From: Pyropia yezoensis | Lineage: Eukaryota; Rhodophyta; Bangiophyceae; Bangiales; Bangiaceae | Length of the DNA: 64,000 nt | NCBI GenBank assembly: GCA_009829735.1 | Contig: CM020618.1 | Location: 19,515,346-19,579,345, forward strand | Direction of reading: 5' to 3' | Part shown: positions 1 through 12,143 of the stretch, piece by piece | How the letters are laid out: every line of letters starts with the position of its first letter | How positions within the stretch are numbered: the stretch's first letter is position 1 | Made by a program: the position numbers and the translations under genes | The notes under the pieces: generated by a model | What the model was told of the DNA's origin: nothing | Database searches by the model: none | The model's input: only the letters and a program-made list of their open reading frames with translations

Positions 1-1
1 G

Positions 2-724
2 TTGTTGAGAGCCATGGTTGATGAGGCAGCGTTGGCTTCTCAAGTCGAGGAGTTTACGCAAGCCCATCAGGAAGAGGCGGAGGACGAGTTGTCCTTTGCG
101 GAGCGAGTCCGTAAGCTCAACAATCTTTGTGGGTTTCTTCATCCACAAGCTGTGGTGAAGAGTCGGTTTGTGGAGGGACTCCATTGGTCAGTCCGGATGG
201 AGACCCGGGAGCATAGCACTGCCCGGGCGACCCTGGCCGAGTTGGCCAGGTTCGCCTATCGCAGAGGCGAGGCCTACCGCAAGTTGCGGGAGGAACAACG
301 CCAGGAGCGTCAGGCCGAGTTGGCCAAGGAACGGGAGGAGGCGCGCCAGGCCAGAGAGTTGAGAGAGGCACGCCGAATCCGCAAGGAGAGGGTGGTAGCT
401 GCCGTGGGAACTTCCCAGGGTACCTCTTCGTCTTCCCCAGTTGGGAAGACCCCTCCGGGAACTGACCATCGGTGTTGGAACTGCAACTCCGATGGACACT
501 GGGCATATGACTGCCCCAAGTTGAGTAAACGCATCCAACAACTTGTTAGGAATGCGAGTAAGAAGTCGGCTACGAGCGAAGTACGTTCACGCCGCGAGGG
601 TGGGTCTCGACCGGTCGTTGCGGTCGCCACTCCCTCGGCGGAGGAGGCGGACACGTCGTCCTCGGACTCGTCGTCTTCCTCCCCGCCCTCAGATTCGGAC
701 GCCAAGTCGGCGGGAAACGAATGA
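2..724 (+). CDS. gag C-terminal part, family A (Ty3/gypsy)
   Basis: About 240 residues of a gag-like polyprotein, open at the window's left edge. A helical capsid-type stretch is followed by a long Arg/Glu/Gln-rich segment (roughly residues 85-130) likely to form a coiled coil. A CX2CX4HX4C zinc knuckle begins at about residue 159, and a Ser/Asp-rich acidic tail follows. The zinc knuckle is the standard RNA-binding nucleocapsid motif of the family. The gag stop overlaps the next ATG (721-724), a compact gag-pol boundary that could support stop-restart translation; that is inference. Confidence 0.85.
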   Translation: MLRAMVDEAALASQVEEFTQAHQEEAEDELSFAERVRKLNNLCGFLHPQAVVKSRFVEGLHWSVRMETREHSTARATLAELARFAYRRGEAYRKLREEQRQERQAELAKEREEARQARELREARRIRKERVVAAVGTSQGTSSSSPVGKTPPGTDHRCWNCNSDGHWAYDCPKLSKRIQQLVRNASKKSATSEVRSRREGGSRPVVAVATPSAEEADTSSSDSSSSSPPSDSDAKSAGNE

Positions 725-3700
725 CCGTTGGGGCTGGTCGTCCGAAGCTCACAACGGCAGCCTCGGCCAAGTGGGCCAGGAGGACGAACCAACCGTGCCG
801 GATACTGCGGCGACCTAAGGGAGTCCGCCCACCTCGGGTAGGACTCCCCAAGAACGTAAACCCACGTCGGGTCATCGCGGTGCTGACGGGTGAGAACTTC
901 CAGGTGGCTGGACGGGTGCAACTTGCCCCCGGCCGTGCATGCTGTACCCGTATCGTACTTGATACCGGGTCAGGAGCCTCCTTGATACGCAAGTCGCTAT
1001 TACCAAAGGAGGTGAAGCTCCAACGCTGGAGGTCCAAAGCTGACCATATGATTGACATCAATGGTGGGGTACTTCCCATCGTTGGTGCCGTGACCCTACC
1101 AACTAGGTTGGGGACCCATGAGGTCGACGTGACCTATGGCGTAGTTGAGAATATATCGGTACCCCTGCTTCTGGGTACCCCTTATGTTGTTACACAAGTG
1201 CCTTTGATTTGTGGCCCTGAGTACTGGGTCAAGTTGATGAATGGGGAGACTATCCCCATCCTTGGTAAGGGAAAGTCTGTGGCTCCTGTGACAGTCTCAC
1301 AGTCGAAGCCTGTTTGTTCGGTGAGGGAAGGGTTTACTGCTACCCTGCGTTTAGCCCGCAAAGTCACGTTGCCCCCCAACTCGGTGGCGCACGTTGATGT
1401 TGTAACTGATTTTACGGGGAACGGGTTGGTGCACCCTCACCCCCGTCTTGCTCGCAAGCACCAAGTGCATGTTGCCCTTGGCACGATGGACTCCAAGGCC
1501 GGAGTCCTGTGGAGGATCCAGGTGATGAACCTGAGCCCGACGCCCAAGTACTTCAAGTCGGGAGCCAAGTTCGGCTATATCGACCAACACGAGGGACCGG
1601 TAGTAGCGGTCACCCTCAACGCGGGCGCAAGTAGCGACCCGAAGTCCGGAAAGGAGAAGCATCAAGCCAAGTCGGCCGCCTCTCCTCGACCCCATGTGAA
1701 CATGGAGGGTGTCCCCCCCAGGTTGAGGGTTCAAGTTGAACGCCTCTTGGACCAATATCACAAGTTGTGGGATGGTCAATTGGGACTCATGAGAGCCACC
1801 CAACACCGGATCGAGTTGAAGCCCGGTGCACCCCCTATACGCCAACAACCGTATAGGGGAGGACCCCGTTCAAGGGCCCTCGTTAAGGAGCAAGTTGCTC
1901 GCATGGAGGCCCTCGATGTGATCGAGGCCAGCAACGCCGAGTGGGCGAGTCCGGTGGTTATCGTCCCCAAAGTTGATGGGACCCCCCGGTTTTGTATCGA
2001 CTACCGTAAGCTCAACGAGAGCACGGTGAAGGACAGTTATCCCCTACCTAGGATGGATGACTGTCTGGACTCTCTGGGGGAGGCAAATGTGTTCTCTACC
2101 CTGGACTGTAACGCGGGGTACTGGCAAATTCCCATTGCCCCGGAGGACAGGCATAAAACTACCTTTACCTGTCACTGTGGTACCTACCAGTGCAAGCGTC
2201 TACCGTTTGATCTGTGTAACGCGCCGGCAACTTTCCAGCGCGCTATGGACATGATTCTGGCCGGAGTACGGTGGCAGATCTGTCTTGTGTACCTAGACGA
2301 TATCATTGTGTTCTCCCGAAGTCCGGAGGAACACATTGGCCATCTTGGCCAGGTGTTCAAGCTACTTGCTGACGCCGGTGTGTCACTGAAGGCGAGTAAG
2401 TGCCACCTCTTTACTCAAGAGGTGGAGTACTTGGGACATGTTGTCCATCCGGGGCGTCTCAGTGTTAACGAGAAGAACTTGAGGGCCATTCGTAAGGCTC
2501 AGTACCCCCGGACCCAGACCCAGATGAGGAGCTTCCTCGGGATGTGTAACGTGTACCGACGTTTCACCAAGGGCTTCGCCAAGGTGGCGAAGCCGTTGAA
2601 TGAGCTAGTGAGCTCAACGCTACCGAAGAACCTGCCTCCCCCAAGTCGGGTGGAGCAGGAATCCTTTGAGACTCTTCGGGACCTTCTGCTGAAGCCCCCC
2701 ATCTTGGCTATTCCCAGGTTGGGAGGCCACTACATCCTGGATGTGGACGCTAGCTACGAACAACTTGGTTGTGTGTTGCTTCAGCAGCAGCCGGACAAGG
2801 AGTACTTGCCGGTGGGATACTTTAGTAAGGGGCTGAACTCGGCCGAGAAGAACTACGGAGTCACCGAGTTGGAAGGACTCGCAGTGGTGTGGGCGGTGAC
2901 GTCACTTCGTCACTACCTGGAGGGTGAGAAGTTCCTCATCCGCTGTGACCACCGCGCGTTGCAGTTCATCTTTAAGACGGACTGTACGAACACTCGTCTC
3001 AACCGGTGGAGGGTGCGACTGGCACCCTTCAACTTTGACATTGAATACCGACCTGGCAGGCAACATGCCCTTGCCGACGGCCTCTCTCGGGTACCTACCG
3101 AGGGGCTGGACACTAACCCATTCGATGAGGACATCCCCATCGCGGGGGTAGTCACGCGCTCGGGTCAGGCGTTGAACCCCGAGGCGCCAGGGAACAAGAA
3201 GTACTTGCCCCTGTCCCTGGACAAGGTGGTGAAGGCCCAGGCCGAGGATCCCTTCTGCAAGTTGCAGAGGATATACTGGATACAGTGGTAGAGACGCGTT
3301 TCTTTCTGGGAGACGATGGCCTCCTCATGAGGAGGGGGGTATTCCAGGGGACCGAACAACTTGTCGTCCCCGCATCCCTCAAGGACAGTATCCTTGAGAG
3401 GGAGCACAACGCTCCCACGGGTGGACACCTGGGGTCTAGTAAACTGTACCAGACCCTGAGGACCAGGTACTACTGGCCGTCCATGGTGGTGGACATCTAC
3501 AGTTGGGTGGCTGCCTGCACAAGTTGTGCACAGAACCGTCTGATGGAACGGCGGCCTACTACGGCTATGCTATTGTTCCCGGCCAAGGAGCCCTTCGCCG
3601 CGTTGGCGATGGACATCCTTGGGCCACTGCCCGTGACCGAGGAGGGCAACCAGTACCTCCTGGTCGTCTGTGACCGCTTCACGAAACTTACGCGAGCGAT

Positions 3701-4703
3701 CCCACTGGCAGAGATCACGGCCATGTCGGTCGTGTCAGCCTTCCTAGATCACTGGGTTGCCGCGTATGGCATCCCAGATAGTACACTATCGGACAATGGA
3801 CCGCAATTTGCGTCTGTACTGTTTCAGGGAGTGCTGGATATGTTGGGGGTTAAGGCAAACTATGCCACCCCCTACCACCCACAAACTAATGGGCAGGTGG
3901 AGCGCTTCAACAAAACTATTGTTAGGCAGCTGCGCCACTATGTGAGTGAGCACGTGAAGACGTGGGACCACTACATTTCTATCCTTACTACTGCCTACAA
4001 TTCGCAGGTTCACTCATCTACAGGGGAAGTACCCCTCGCTTTAGTGACCCCCCGTCGCGTGCGGTCTATTGCCGTGCGGCGGTCGCTCCCAACTAGGGAG
4101 GATGGTGGCAGTACGCCTACTCCTACTGAGAGTAAGGCGGAGTTCGCCGCTAGGCTTGAGAACCTCATCCCTAAAGTCAGGGCTGAGATGGACAAAGCAC
4201 AAAAGCGCTACAAGCGTACCTTTGACAAAAAGGTGGGCAATGCTAAACATGTCGCCGAGCAGGGTGACTGGGTGCTGGTACACTCGCACACCCCAACTGG
4301 GGGTAAGCTGGTATTCCAGACGAAGGGACCGTACCAGGTCCTTCGTACTGATGGGCGGCGCTTCACCATCGAAAGTGACGATGGGGTCCGCACAGTGAAC
4401 GGACAGGACGTGGTCAAAGTTGCACCACCGCCTGCAGGCGACCCAGCTTGGGCGCGTGCTTTGGAAGCGTGGCGCCTCCCCTCACTGCCTGCGGCCAAAC
4501 AGGGCCCGCAGGAGTACGTGTTCGATAAGTTCATCGACCACGGATGGGATGAAGACACTGACCGCCTCATGTTGAGGGTGCGTTGGTTTGGCTACAAAGC
4601 CAAGGATGATACGTGGGAGTATGTGGAGGACCTTCCCGCTGAGAAGGTCCGGGCGTACTGTGCCCGGAATGAGATAGACCCTAACAGCCCTCCCTCAACG
4701 TGA
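721..4703 (+). CDS. pol region, family A: protease, RT, RNase H, integrase, chromodomain
   Basis: The order of parts is clear. An aspartic protease carries DTGSG (near 960). The reverse transcriptase has a YLDD catalytic box (near 2290), preceded by the usual conserved FCIDYR and PLPRMD blocks. RNase H begins with DVDAS (near 2740). The integrase has an HHCC zinc-binding region (near 3400-3540) and a DDE core recognisable from MDILGPLP, SDNGPQF and NGQVERFN. A chromodomain-like tail (near 4510-4660) ends the protein and in chromoviruses directs integration to marked chromatin. The region is nearly intact, with about one break. It converges on the antisense ORF, leaving only about 110 bases between the two stops. 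Confidence 0.93.
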
Positions 4704-4814
4704 GGGAAGGCAGAGCAACAGTGCCAAGAGAGTGCTTCAAGTCGAAGTGGTACGCAGAGTGGCTTTTAACTACAGCCCTAACCCTCACATTCTCACAACA
4801 AAGGCAGCTACCAA

Positions 4815-6758
4815 CTAGGCACGCATGCTAGACTCTCCCACTCCACGGCCCTCGCCCTCACGTGGAGGCGAGCGGCGAGACCCACGCCGATAACGGTCTC
4901 CACGTGTTGGAGGGGGCGGCGGCTCCAAGTCGGAACCGTCGCGCCCCTCACGGTCGCGCAAGTGGCGCCGACCGTGGCCACTCTTCTGCCTGGTCTTGCG
5001 CGCAAGTTTGCGACGCAGACGCTGGACAGACTCCGTCTCCGACGGAGTAGAGGACTCCGAAACGGAGTAAGACAACTCGTCTTCCGATACGGAAGGAGAG
5101 CGCCGCGAGTGTCGGCGACGACGGCGAGGAGGCGAGTATGCCCGGCTCGCGCGACGTTTGCCACGCCCAAGTGGGGCTGGCTGGGGCATAATAGCCCCAA
5201 TGCGAGCCAACTCGGCTGTCATAAACTCCGCCACCGACTCGCAACTCGCGGTCGCCACTGCAGTACGAACGCGCTCCTCAAGTTGAGGAGTCTCGGAACT
5301 TTGGAGGGTTGCGGTCGACGCGGCCAACCAGGAAATGGTGCGCACCAACGTGGTGATCATCATCTCTGAGGTTAGAGGCGTGGGCGGTAACACCAACTTG
5401 GGGTATACCGTCAGGAGGGTGGCCCCCAAGTTGGGGGACACCGGGGTGGAAGACTCCACGGCCACGCTGATCGGGATGTTCCCGTGAGGTTGGGAAGGAA
5501 CCGGAGGAAGCGGAGGGGCCCGCCGAGGTGGCGGTACCCGGGTGTAACTGCGACCCCGACTTGGGGCTCCCGCAGTGGGTTGAGTCATGTGGTCATCATA
5601 GGACGGCACGGCCATAACTATGGGCTTGTCCGGGGGTGGCGCAGTGTGGCGATCCACCCCCGGGGCATACGGGTAGTCCCCGATGCCCAACCCCTCTCGT
5701 AGGACCACACGGCCGTCATGAAGTTCACGAGCGACCGACACGAACTGGCGAAGTGCGCCATCGTCCTTGGGCCCACGAGTGGGGCGGCGCACCTTGTGCT
5801 CAATGCTCTCCCACTCGATAAACTTATGGAGCCGGAGCATCTCCTCAAGTAGAGTGAGTTGTCCTGATGAGCACCCCTCAGCAACTAGCTGAGGGGTGAG
5901 CTGTTCCAAACCTTGGAGGAGCCGGAGGGGGAGATGCCAGAGCATCCCCCGCCGCTGAACACAGGACACCCAGGTCGACATGACCTCGAGGAGCCACTGG
6001 GTGGCCAACATGGCCCACACCAGGTGATCAGGGGCAGCCGTCAACATGACGGAGCCGAAGTGGTCAAGCAACCGTGGCAACAACGCCGGGAACCCGTAGG
6101 GGACCTCAACTTGAGGCCACCACTCGGGCTTCTTCGGAAAGTACTGCTCCTTACTGGCAGCAGACTGTTGGGGAAACTCAAGTTGAGCCGAGGTCACCAA
6201 GTAGGGACCTCGCCGGAAGTCTTTCTCCATCCGCACATCAAAGTGATGAGTGTGCGGATCGGCCTCGTGGAGGTACGGTGGGCGAGTTGCCACAGCGTCC
6301 CACGTGAAGGTCGGCAAGTCGCCGGGACCCGGGATAGTTCCCCCGCGGTCCACCATGGCCTTGGCACGCTGAACGTCCTCAACCTCCTCATCGTCCAGGA
6401 AGGCAAACTGGTCCGTCCTGAAGCCGGCAGGGAACCCGACCCTACGGGGATACTTCTCCCGTAGGCGGTCCCATACTCGGCCCATCGCTGCGCCAAGTCG
6501 GCCACAGCAAAGAACAGTCAGCCCCTCCTCATAGAGAGGCCAAGCGGGGTAAAACCACCGCCCCAAGGCCTCACGCGGGACAACTTGTCCCGCCTCCGGG
6601 GGAGACCCCGCCGTCAACCCAAAGCCGGGCGACGCGGGAGTCCCGTCCCCCGGAGCGATCGCGGAGCCCCCGCCGGAAGTCCCGGCGGGTGCTGCCCCGT
6701 AGGAGGCGTCCTCCATGCGCTCGTCAAGAGAGTCCGTCTCCACTCCCGGAGTCGCCAT
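4815..6758 (-). CDS. Antisense ORF protein of family A element (unknown function)
   Basis: A long ORF of about 647 codons lies on the strand opposite gag-pol, between pol and the 3' LTR. The frame is open up to a Met codon at 6929. The start at 6758 (MATPGV) is preferred because it aligns with the start of the antisense protein of family D (MSYPQV). The middle (about residues 60-320) is Trp-rich and helical, with PPYL near 160, FGSV near 234 and RRGMLWHLP near 269. The C-terminal third is Pro-rich, then strongly Arg/Ser-rich, like a nuclear nucleic-acid-binding tail. No known domain is recognised. Antisense ORFs in this position are known from some plant Ty3/gypsy lineages, but I cannot say that this one is related to them. 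Confidence 0.75.
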   Translation of the reverse strand: MATPGVETDSLDERMEDASYGAAPAGTSGGGSAIAPGDGTPASPGFGLTAGSPPEAGQVVPREALGRWFYPAWPLYEEGLTVLCCGRLGAAMGRVWDRLREKYPRRVGFPAGFRTDQFAFLDDEEVEDVQRAKAMVDRGGTIPGPGDLPTFTWDAVATRPPYLHEADPHTHHFDVRMEKDFRRGPYLVTSAQLEFPQQSAASKEQYFPKKPEWWPQVEVPYGFPALLPRLLDHFGSVMLTAAPDHLVWAMLATQWLLEVMSTWVSCVQRRGMLWHLPLRLLQGLEQLTPQLVAEGCSSGQLTLLEEMLRLHKFIEWESIEHKVRRPTRGPKDDGALRQFVSVARELHDGRVVLREGLGIGDYPYAPGVDRHTAPPPDKPIVMAVPSYDDHMTQPTAGAPSRGRSYTRVPPPRRAPPLPPVPSQPHGNIPISVAVESSTPVSPNLGATLLTVYPKLVLPPTPLTSEMMITTLVRTISWLAASTATLQSSETPQLEERVRTAVATASCESVAEFMTAELARIGAIMPQPAPLGRGKRRASRAYSPPRRRRRHSRRSPSVSEDELSYSVSESSTPSETESVQRLRRKLARKTRQKSGHGRRHLRDREGRDGSDLEPPPPPTRGDRYRRGSRRSPPREGEGRGVGESSMRA

Positions 6759-7083
6759 GGCTCTCCCCAAGTTGGGGAGAAAAGCTCTGGCTATCGCAGC
6801 ACGAGACCCGCCTCGAGTTGAGGGGGACTCGGATCGTGGGTATACGGGTGGCCTCCCCAGCGTGGGGCGGCCCAGTGGAAGGTGAAGGGGAGGTGGTGGT
6901 GATGGTGAAATGTGAACTGAGGAGAGCAAGCTGCCGAGTGGGCAAGCTTGAGGAGAGGGGCGGTCACCGTGACCGCCTCCACATCCGTGTTACATACTCG
7001 ATGGGGGACAGCAAGTCGCGCCCCCAACGCCGAGACGTGCGTTTACGCACCCCCTCACAGGGCCGACCGGGTCGGTCGGAACT

Positions 7084-7096
7084 GAGGAGAGGGGAG
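7084..7096 (+). other. Polypurine tract of family A element
   Basis: The 13-base purine run gaggagaggggag sits directly before the TG of the 3' LTR. This is where plus-strand DNA synthesis is primed in LTR elements. Confidence 0.75.
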
Positions 7097-7565
7097 TGTG
7101 GCAGTATTGACCCCCAGGTAGGGGGGCAACACGTGCCATGCAAGGGGCGGCAGGCCACTAGCCTGATCCGTTCCTCCCCCTGCATTTGGGTCCAAATTCC
7201 CTAAGTTTGGGATAGTTAGCTTAGTAGTAAATCCAACTTGGATTTGAGGGTTTTCTGCATTTATCGTCTTGAATTTTCGTGTGGCCCGGTGGGCAGGTGC
7301 TGGGGTGGGAGATTCTGAGTGGCGAGATTCTGAGTGGACCCTGGGGGGATAAGGGGAGGGACAGCGGGGCTTGGCCCTGCGTCCCCGTCCCGACCAAGAA
7401 ACTGTTGGACCACACACCATCCTCTTGTTTGTCCGTGGGGGGTTTGCCCCACAACAGGGACAGAGTGTGTGCGACTTGCAATTCTTCCGGTTCCCCCGAC
7501 ACGGGAGGCAGCCCTAGCACACCGCCCCAACTTGGGTGCCGTGTGTGCTAGTGGTTTTTGCCACA
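7097..7565 (+). repeat. 3' LTR of family A element (469 bp)
   Basis: It starts TGTGGCA and ends TGCCACA, a perfect 7-bp inverted terminal repeat with the standard TG...CA ends. It follows a polypurine tract. The ends match family D LTRs at the same place (TGTAGCA...TGCTACA), and the first 13 bases differ from family D only at a few positions. The second copy needed for proof lies outside the window. Confidence 0.75.
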
Positions 7566-10500
7566 GACGGTGTGGGGCCAGCATGCGGCGCTCAACGCGA
7601 GACAGTCGCCCACGCTCAACCGCCCCCCCCGCCTCTCTCCATTCCCCCCCACACCGTGCACGCCCCCGCGACGACGGTGGACGGCGAGGGTCCCTCAAGC
7701 GGGGCTCATGACGAAACAGTCACCTTCCCCCCCCCCCTGCTTGCATTTTACCGAGCCCCCCCCTCTCCCCATGGCATCTGCGCCCCAGATGTTGGCAGAC
7801 GCTGTGGGGCGTCCACTTCGCGGCGACTCGTGGGTGCGCTGCGCAAGCGCTGTCTATGGCGCGTAAGGAGCCCCTGAGCCCGTCGCCGCTCCTCCCCAAT
7901 TCCCCGCTTCCCCCCAAGAGTGGGCCCGTGTAGCGCCCCACTTGCCTGCCACCTGATATTGCCGTGGAGAAGCCCGACACTGGAAAAACGACCCCCAAGA
8001 GGGGTCGGTCTCTTTTCTTTTTTTTTTTGCCTTTTACAAAATCTCCGGGCAAGGATGGTAGCATCTGCCGCTCGGTGGGCCATACGTCACAGCCGTTGCC
8101 GAGGGTGCTGTCCCCCTGCATCGTGCTCAGTCGGCGTAGCCTTTTTGCCTCTCTTCCTTGCATCATCACCCTCGGGGATGGACAGCAGGGAGTGTTATGG
8201 GATTGGCTGCCCCGCCTCGACAGTACCACCTGCTCCGCCGCCCCCGCTGATTGCACCTGCCGCGAAGTTTTATTGGCTACTCTCTCGCGTGGGACCACGG
8301 ACGTGTCTCTCCGCACATCCCGGTCCATACGATTTTCGGCTCGGGGACGAGCCTCGAGGGGCCCTCGATGTGCTCATGCAGGCGCACCAACGGTGGGGGG
8401 CCGTATACACTGCGCGAGGCGGGGCTAGCGTGCGCGACAGAGTTTCTCCGTTCTGTGAGCGTTTCTCGAGGAAAGCCCAGGTGGACCGTTGCACACGGCG
8501 GTTGCACACGGCGGGGCGCTGCTCACCACTCGTTCCCTCTACGGGGTTTCCTGTCGAAGCCGCCCGGGCAAGAGAATTTAGGTCAGCGTGGGTGACTCGA
8601 CTAGCGCTAGTCACCGCAAAGCTCGCCGTGATGTACTGGGCAAAGTATTCTCCATGGGAGGTTGTTTCTCAGGCAGTGCCGAGGTCCTCCAAGGGCCCTC
8701 CAAAGGGCCCCCGACCCAAATAATACAGATGCTGCGTGGCTGCACTTTTCGAAATCACGAGCGGCGACCACCCGAGGCGCTCCTGCACGCCGCCGCCAGG
8801 GCCACGCATTTGTCGAACCCGGTGACGTGTGCGCCCGCGCCAGCGAGCAATCGATCTGTCGGCGGCGGATCACCGCACAAGCTTCCGGGCATCCCTCTCC
8901 AGGGACGAGCACATCCTGTCGCCAAGTGTACCGCGCGTGATTGCCCGCCACGTTTCTGTCACGTGGCACCCTGAATCCATGGTTCATTGCTTAGCCCATC
9001 GTAACCTTGCAACGTGTCTGCACAATGTGCAAAAAATTAACGGATGTGGGTAGTACCGCAGCATTCTGGACGAAACCACGTACCTTTGCGCACAGTTTGG
9101 GGTACTTCGGCGCTGTCCGTGGTTCAACGGTGGGGATGTGGACGACGAGCGGCAGCGGCCGTTGCGGCCGCGAGAACACACGCGACCGCCAATACCGACT
9201 CCTAATATGTCCACATGGACCTGTTTTAAGCATGTAGCCCCTGTCCCCGCATCAAGAACAATCGTCGCTGTCTTTGCGTATGGCTCACGGATGGCTCGAC
9301 CCCGTCCGCCAACCGCAGGCGGCCACGTTGTCCTACGTGGCATCCTGAAATGGCCATTTCAGAGCTCTGGGGAGGCGTCGTTAGACGTGCTCTGAACCGA
9401 CTGCTCCTGATCCACGTGCACTTCTCATGAGCACGGTTCATGAACAGGGCGGACTGCTTCAATTTTGAATAGAGAACTACATGCGAATGTGTCCCGAGAT
9501 CTAATCGACCGCGAAAGCTCTTAGTGGGTCGCGCTCACATGGTGCATGTTTGAAAAGTACATGCCTATCCATCGCGGCACACCTTGTTACCACTGACGCA
9601 GACAGCAAGAGTTCGTGGCCCACTCGATCGCAGAACTGGCCCACGCCCTTCTTGTGGCCAATGGAAGGGCGCTGAGCGCGCATGTCGCACATGCGAAAAG
9701 CTGTGACACAACTGGCTCTATTGAACGTGGCGGTCGAGCACGGCATGTCAGCCGCATCACCATACATACAAGATGTACAATCAGCACACGTTTCACACCC
9801 TACCTCGTGATTAAATTGACCCGTCATATGGTGGACACGTTTTTTCGCGATGCCGGAAGCGGCCGCATCCAGAACTACTTTAGTTGGCCCCAACCAGCAC
9901 TGAACGACCTGGCCTGATTTCAAGCAATGATGTGCGGTAGCTCACTTCGGGGCTACGTCAAAGAGCGCCGCAACGACCATTTTTCGGAGAAGAGCCTTAA
10001 GCGACACCCAGCTTGTTCATTTTGTATTTTAAACGTTTGATCGCGCCCAAATTGCGCCATGAGAACAGGATGAGTCAGGGCCCATCGCGCTCGATTCACA
10101 ATTCATCATCGCTTAAGTAACGCCCTTCACCACGTGCTTTGGGCGCTCTGCCCTGTACGCAGTGGCAGGCCTCTGCAAGCATAAGTCAGTTAAGAACAGT
10201 TCGCATGTACGTAGCATGACTGGAGGGCCATCCCACTGCCGAAGCCATTTTGTCGAAAGCGCATCTTCAAAACTGCGCACGCCACTGGAGAAAACTCGAC
10301 TACAGTGGAAACGGAAACTCAGCGAATCTTCCAAGACGTCAAAACTTCTTATAAAGTAAATACAAGTTCTGCTTGTGGATGTAGATATCTAGATTGGAGA
10401 GGTGTTTCCTGGATCGCTGTGGCATCTTTTAAAGGTTTCGAAGTCGCAAAATACATCGCACGAATAACTGCTAATCCACGTAAGTGTCCAGGAATGGTTT

Positions 10501-11938
10501 TTCAAATGCCTCAAAGAAATCGTACTGACGCAGCAGTTTACATAGTGGGACAGGGCTGGCAAAACCGTCGAGGATAGGGTTGATCCCCAGGAAAGCGCCA
10601 GTGCCGGCTTGTGCCACTCATTTTTCTGAGCACACAGCACACACGGTAAAGGAGAACATAAATATACTCTACCGGGGGGGGCGCAAGCTCAAGGGAGAGT
10701 CCACTCCTCTAGGAAACCTGGTCCACAGTAGTACAAGGTGATGCTGGCTGCAAAGGGCTTTGGAAGGCGATTGCAGCAGCAGCAACGCTGTCGTTGAGTA
10801 GCAGCGGCCAGCAGCCGCGGTGATTCTCGCTCCAACGGCTTATATTAATGTTCTTGACGTCAAAACGCTGGTAGTCGGACCTCGGAGCGCACTTCGGGCC
10901 GGGCTTTTGCCTTGTTGCCAATGGGAATTTGCATCCTGTTTTCACGACGCGGTGTGTATGGACAGTACTGTCTCTGCGCTTCTATCTACGAGCGGAACGT
11001 TTACTTTGAAGAAAGCAAAGTGTTCAAAGCAGGCCAATGCTTTGAATATGTGAGCATGGAATAATAGAATAGGATTTGGGCTCTAATGTTTTGGTTGGCA
11101 GTGGCTAGGTATTGATTGATAGAGAGGGTTGGGGGCATTCGCACTTCATTATCAGGGGTGAAATGCTTGGCTTGATGGAAGACGCTTGTACATCTCTGAA
11201 GGCATCTGCCGTGTATGTTTTCTTCGATAAAGACCGAATACTAGGGGATCGAAGACGATCGCCTCGCGTCGTCGTCTTAACTATCAACGATGCCGAGAGG
11301 AAATTTGGCGGGTTCACTTTATACGACTTAGTCCGCACCCCAAGGGAAACCTGTGTTTGGGTTCTGGGGGGAGTGTGGTGGCAAGGCTGAACCTTAAACA
11401 GATTGACGTAAGGGTACCTTCAGAAGTGGAGCCTGAGGCTCAATTTCACTCATCACGGTGTTTCTACTTACCAGGCCCGCGCAGAAGAACGATCGATAGA
11501 CTGAGAGCTCGTTCTTGAATTCTGCTTCGTGGTGCATGGCCGATCTTAGTTGGTGAAGTGAGTCGTCTGGTTTTCTTCTTTCACGAACGAGACCTCGTCC
11601 TGCTAAATAGGTGCGCCCATGCCAGTTCGGCGCTCTTGTTCTGTTGGGAACTTCTTAGACAAACATTATCAGATATTTTGAGGAAGGAGAAGTCGCAACT
11701 ATGGTACGTTGCACTAAAAAGATACATCGAGCATACTTTTCTCAAGCCTCCGAGAACCTTCGGGCCACGGGCCTGCGCCAATCAGGTGCCTTCACGGTAT
11801 GACCCGGTGTAATGGGCCCAACAAGGGGCGCGGTGGATCCCATCCGGGAAACCGCAGCAAGCGTGCTCATCAGGCGGGACAGCCGGAGGGGGGCACGCTC
11901 GGTGGGAGGGCCGCGACACGGGGGGTGGGGCTGGTGCC
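7566..11938. other. Stretch with no supported gene
   Basis: From the LTR end to about 8.9 kb the DNA is GC-rich with homopolymer C and T runs (for example near 7620, 7730 and 8020). It contains a 267-codon open frame (7920-8723, +) whose composition is not gene-like. From about 9 to 11.8 kb GC content falls to roughly half, and open frames are short with no recognisable motif. No tRNA, rRNA or clear repeat was seen. It may include promoter or untranslated sequence, but nothing specific can be supported. Confidence 0.5.
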
Positions 11939-11967
11939 GTGGTCGGCGTCGACGACGGTGGGGACGT

Positions 11968-12010
<43 letters not shown>

Positions 12011-12111
12011 AGCGACGAGGACGACGACAGCAACGACGACGACGACGGCGACGACGGCGACGGCGACAGCGACGGCAACGGTAGCGGCGGCGGCAGCGGT
12101 GGCAGCGGCGG

Positions 12112-12143
<32 letters not shown>

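Larger units (their letters stand above)
1..7565 (+). mobile_element. Ty3/gypsy chromovirus-type LTR retrotransposon, family A (5' end outside window)
   Basis: Fossil LTR element entering from the left edge. Parts in order: C-terminal part of gag with a zinc knuckle, then pol with protease, reverse transcriptase, RNase H, integrase and a C-terminal chromodomain. These are followed by a long ORF on the opposite strand, a purine-rich tract (7084-7096) and a 3' LTR (7097-7565). Integrase after RNase H plus the chromodomain places it among Ty3/gypsy chromoviruses. The 5' LTR, primer-binding site and gag start lie outside the window. The coding region is nearly whole, with about one break, suggesting a fairly young copy, though age cannot be judged without the 5' LTR. 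Confidence 0.93.

Noticed and set aside
7920-8723. 267-codon plus-strand frame as a gene
   Set aside because: There is no motif, composition is uneven, long overlapping frames exist on the other strand, and a T-run forms part of it.
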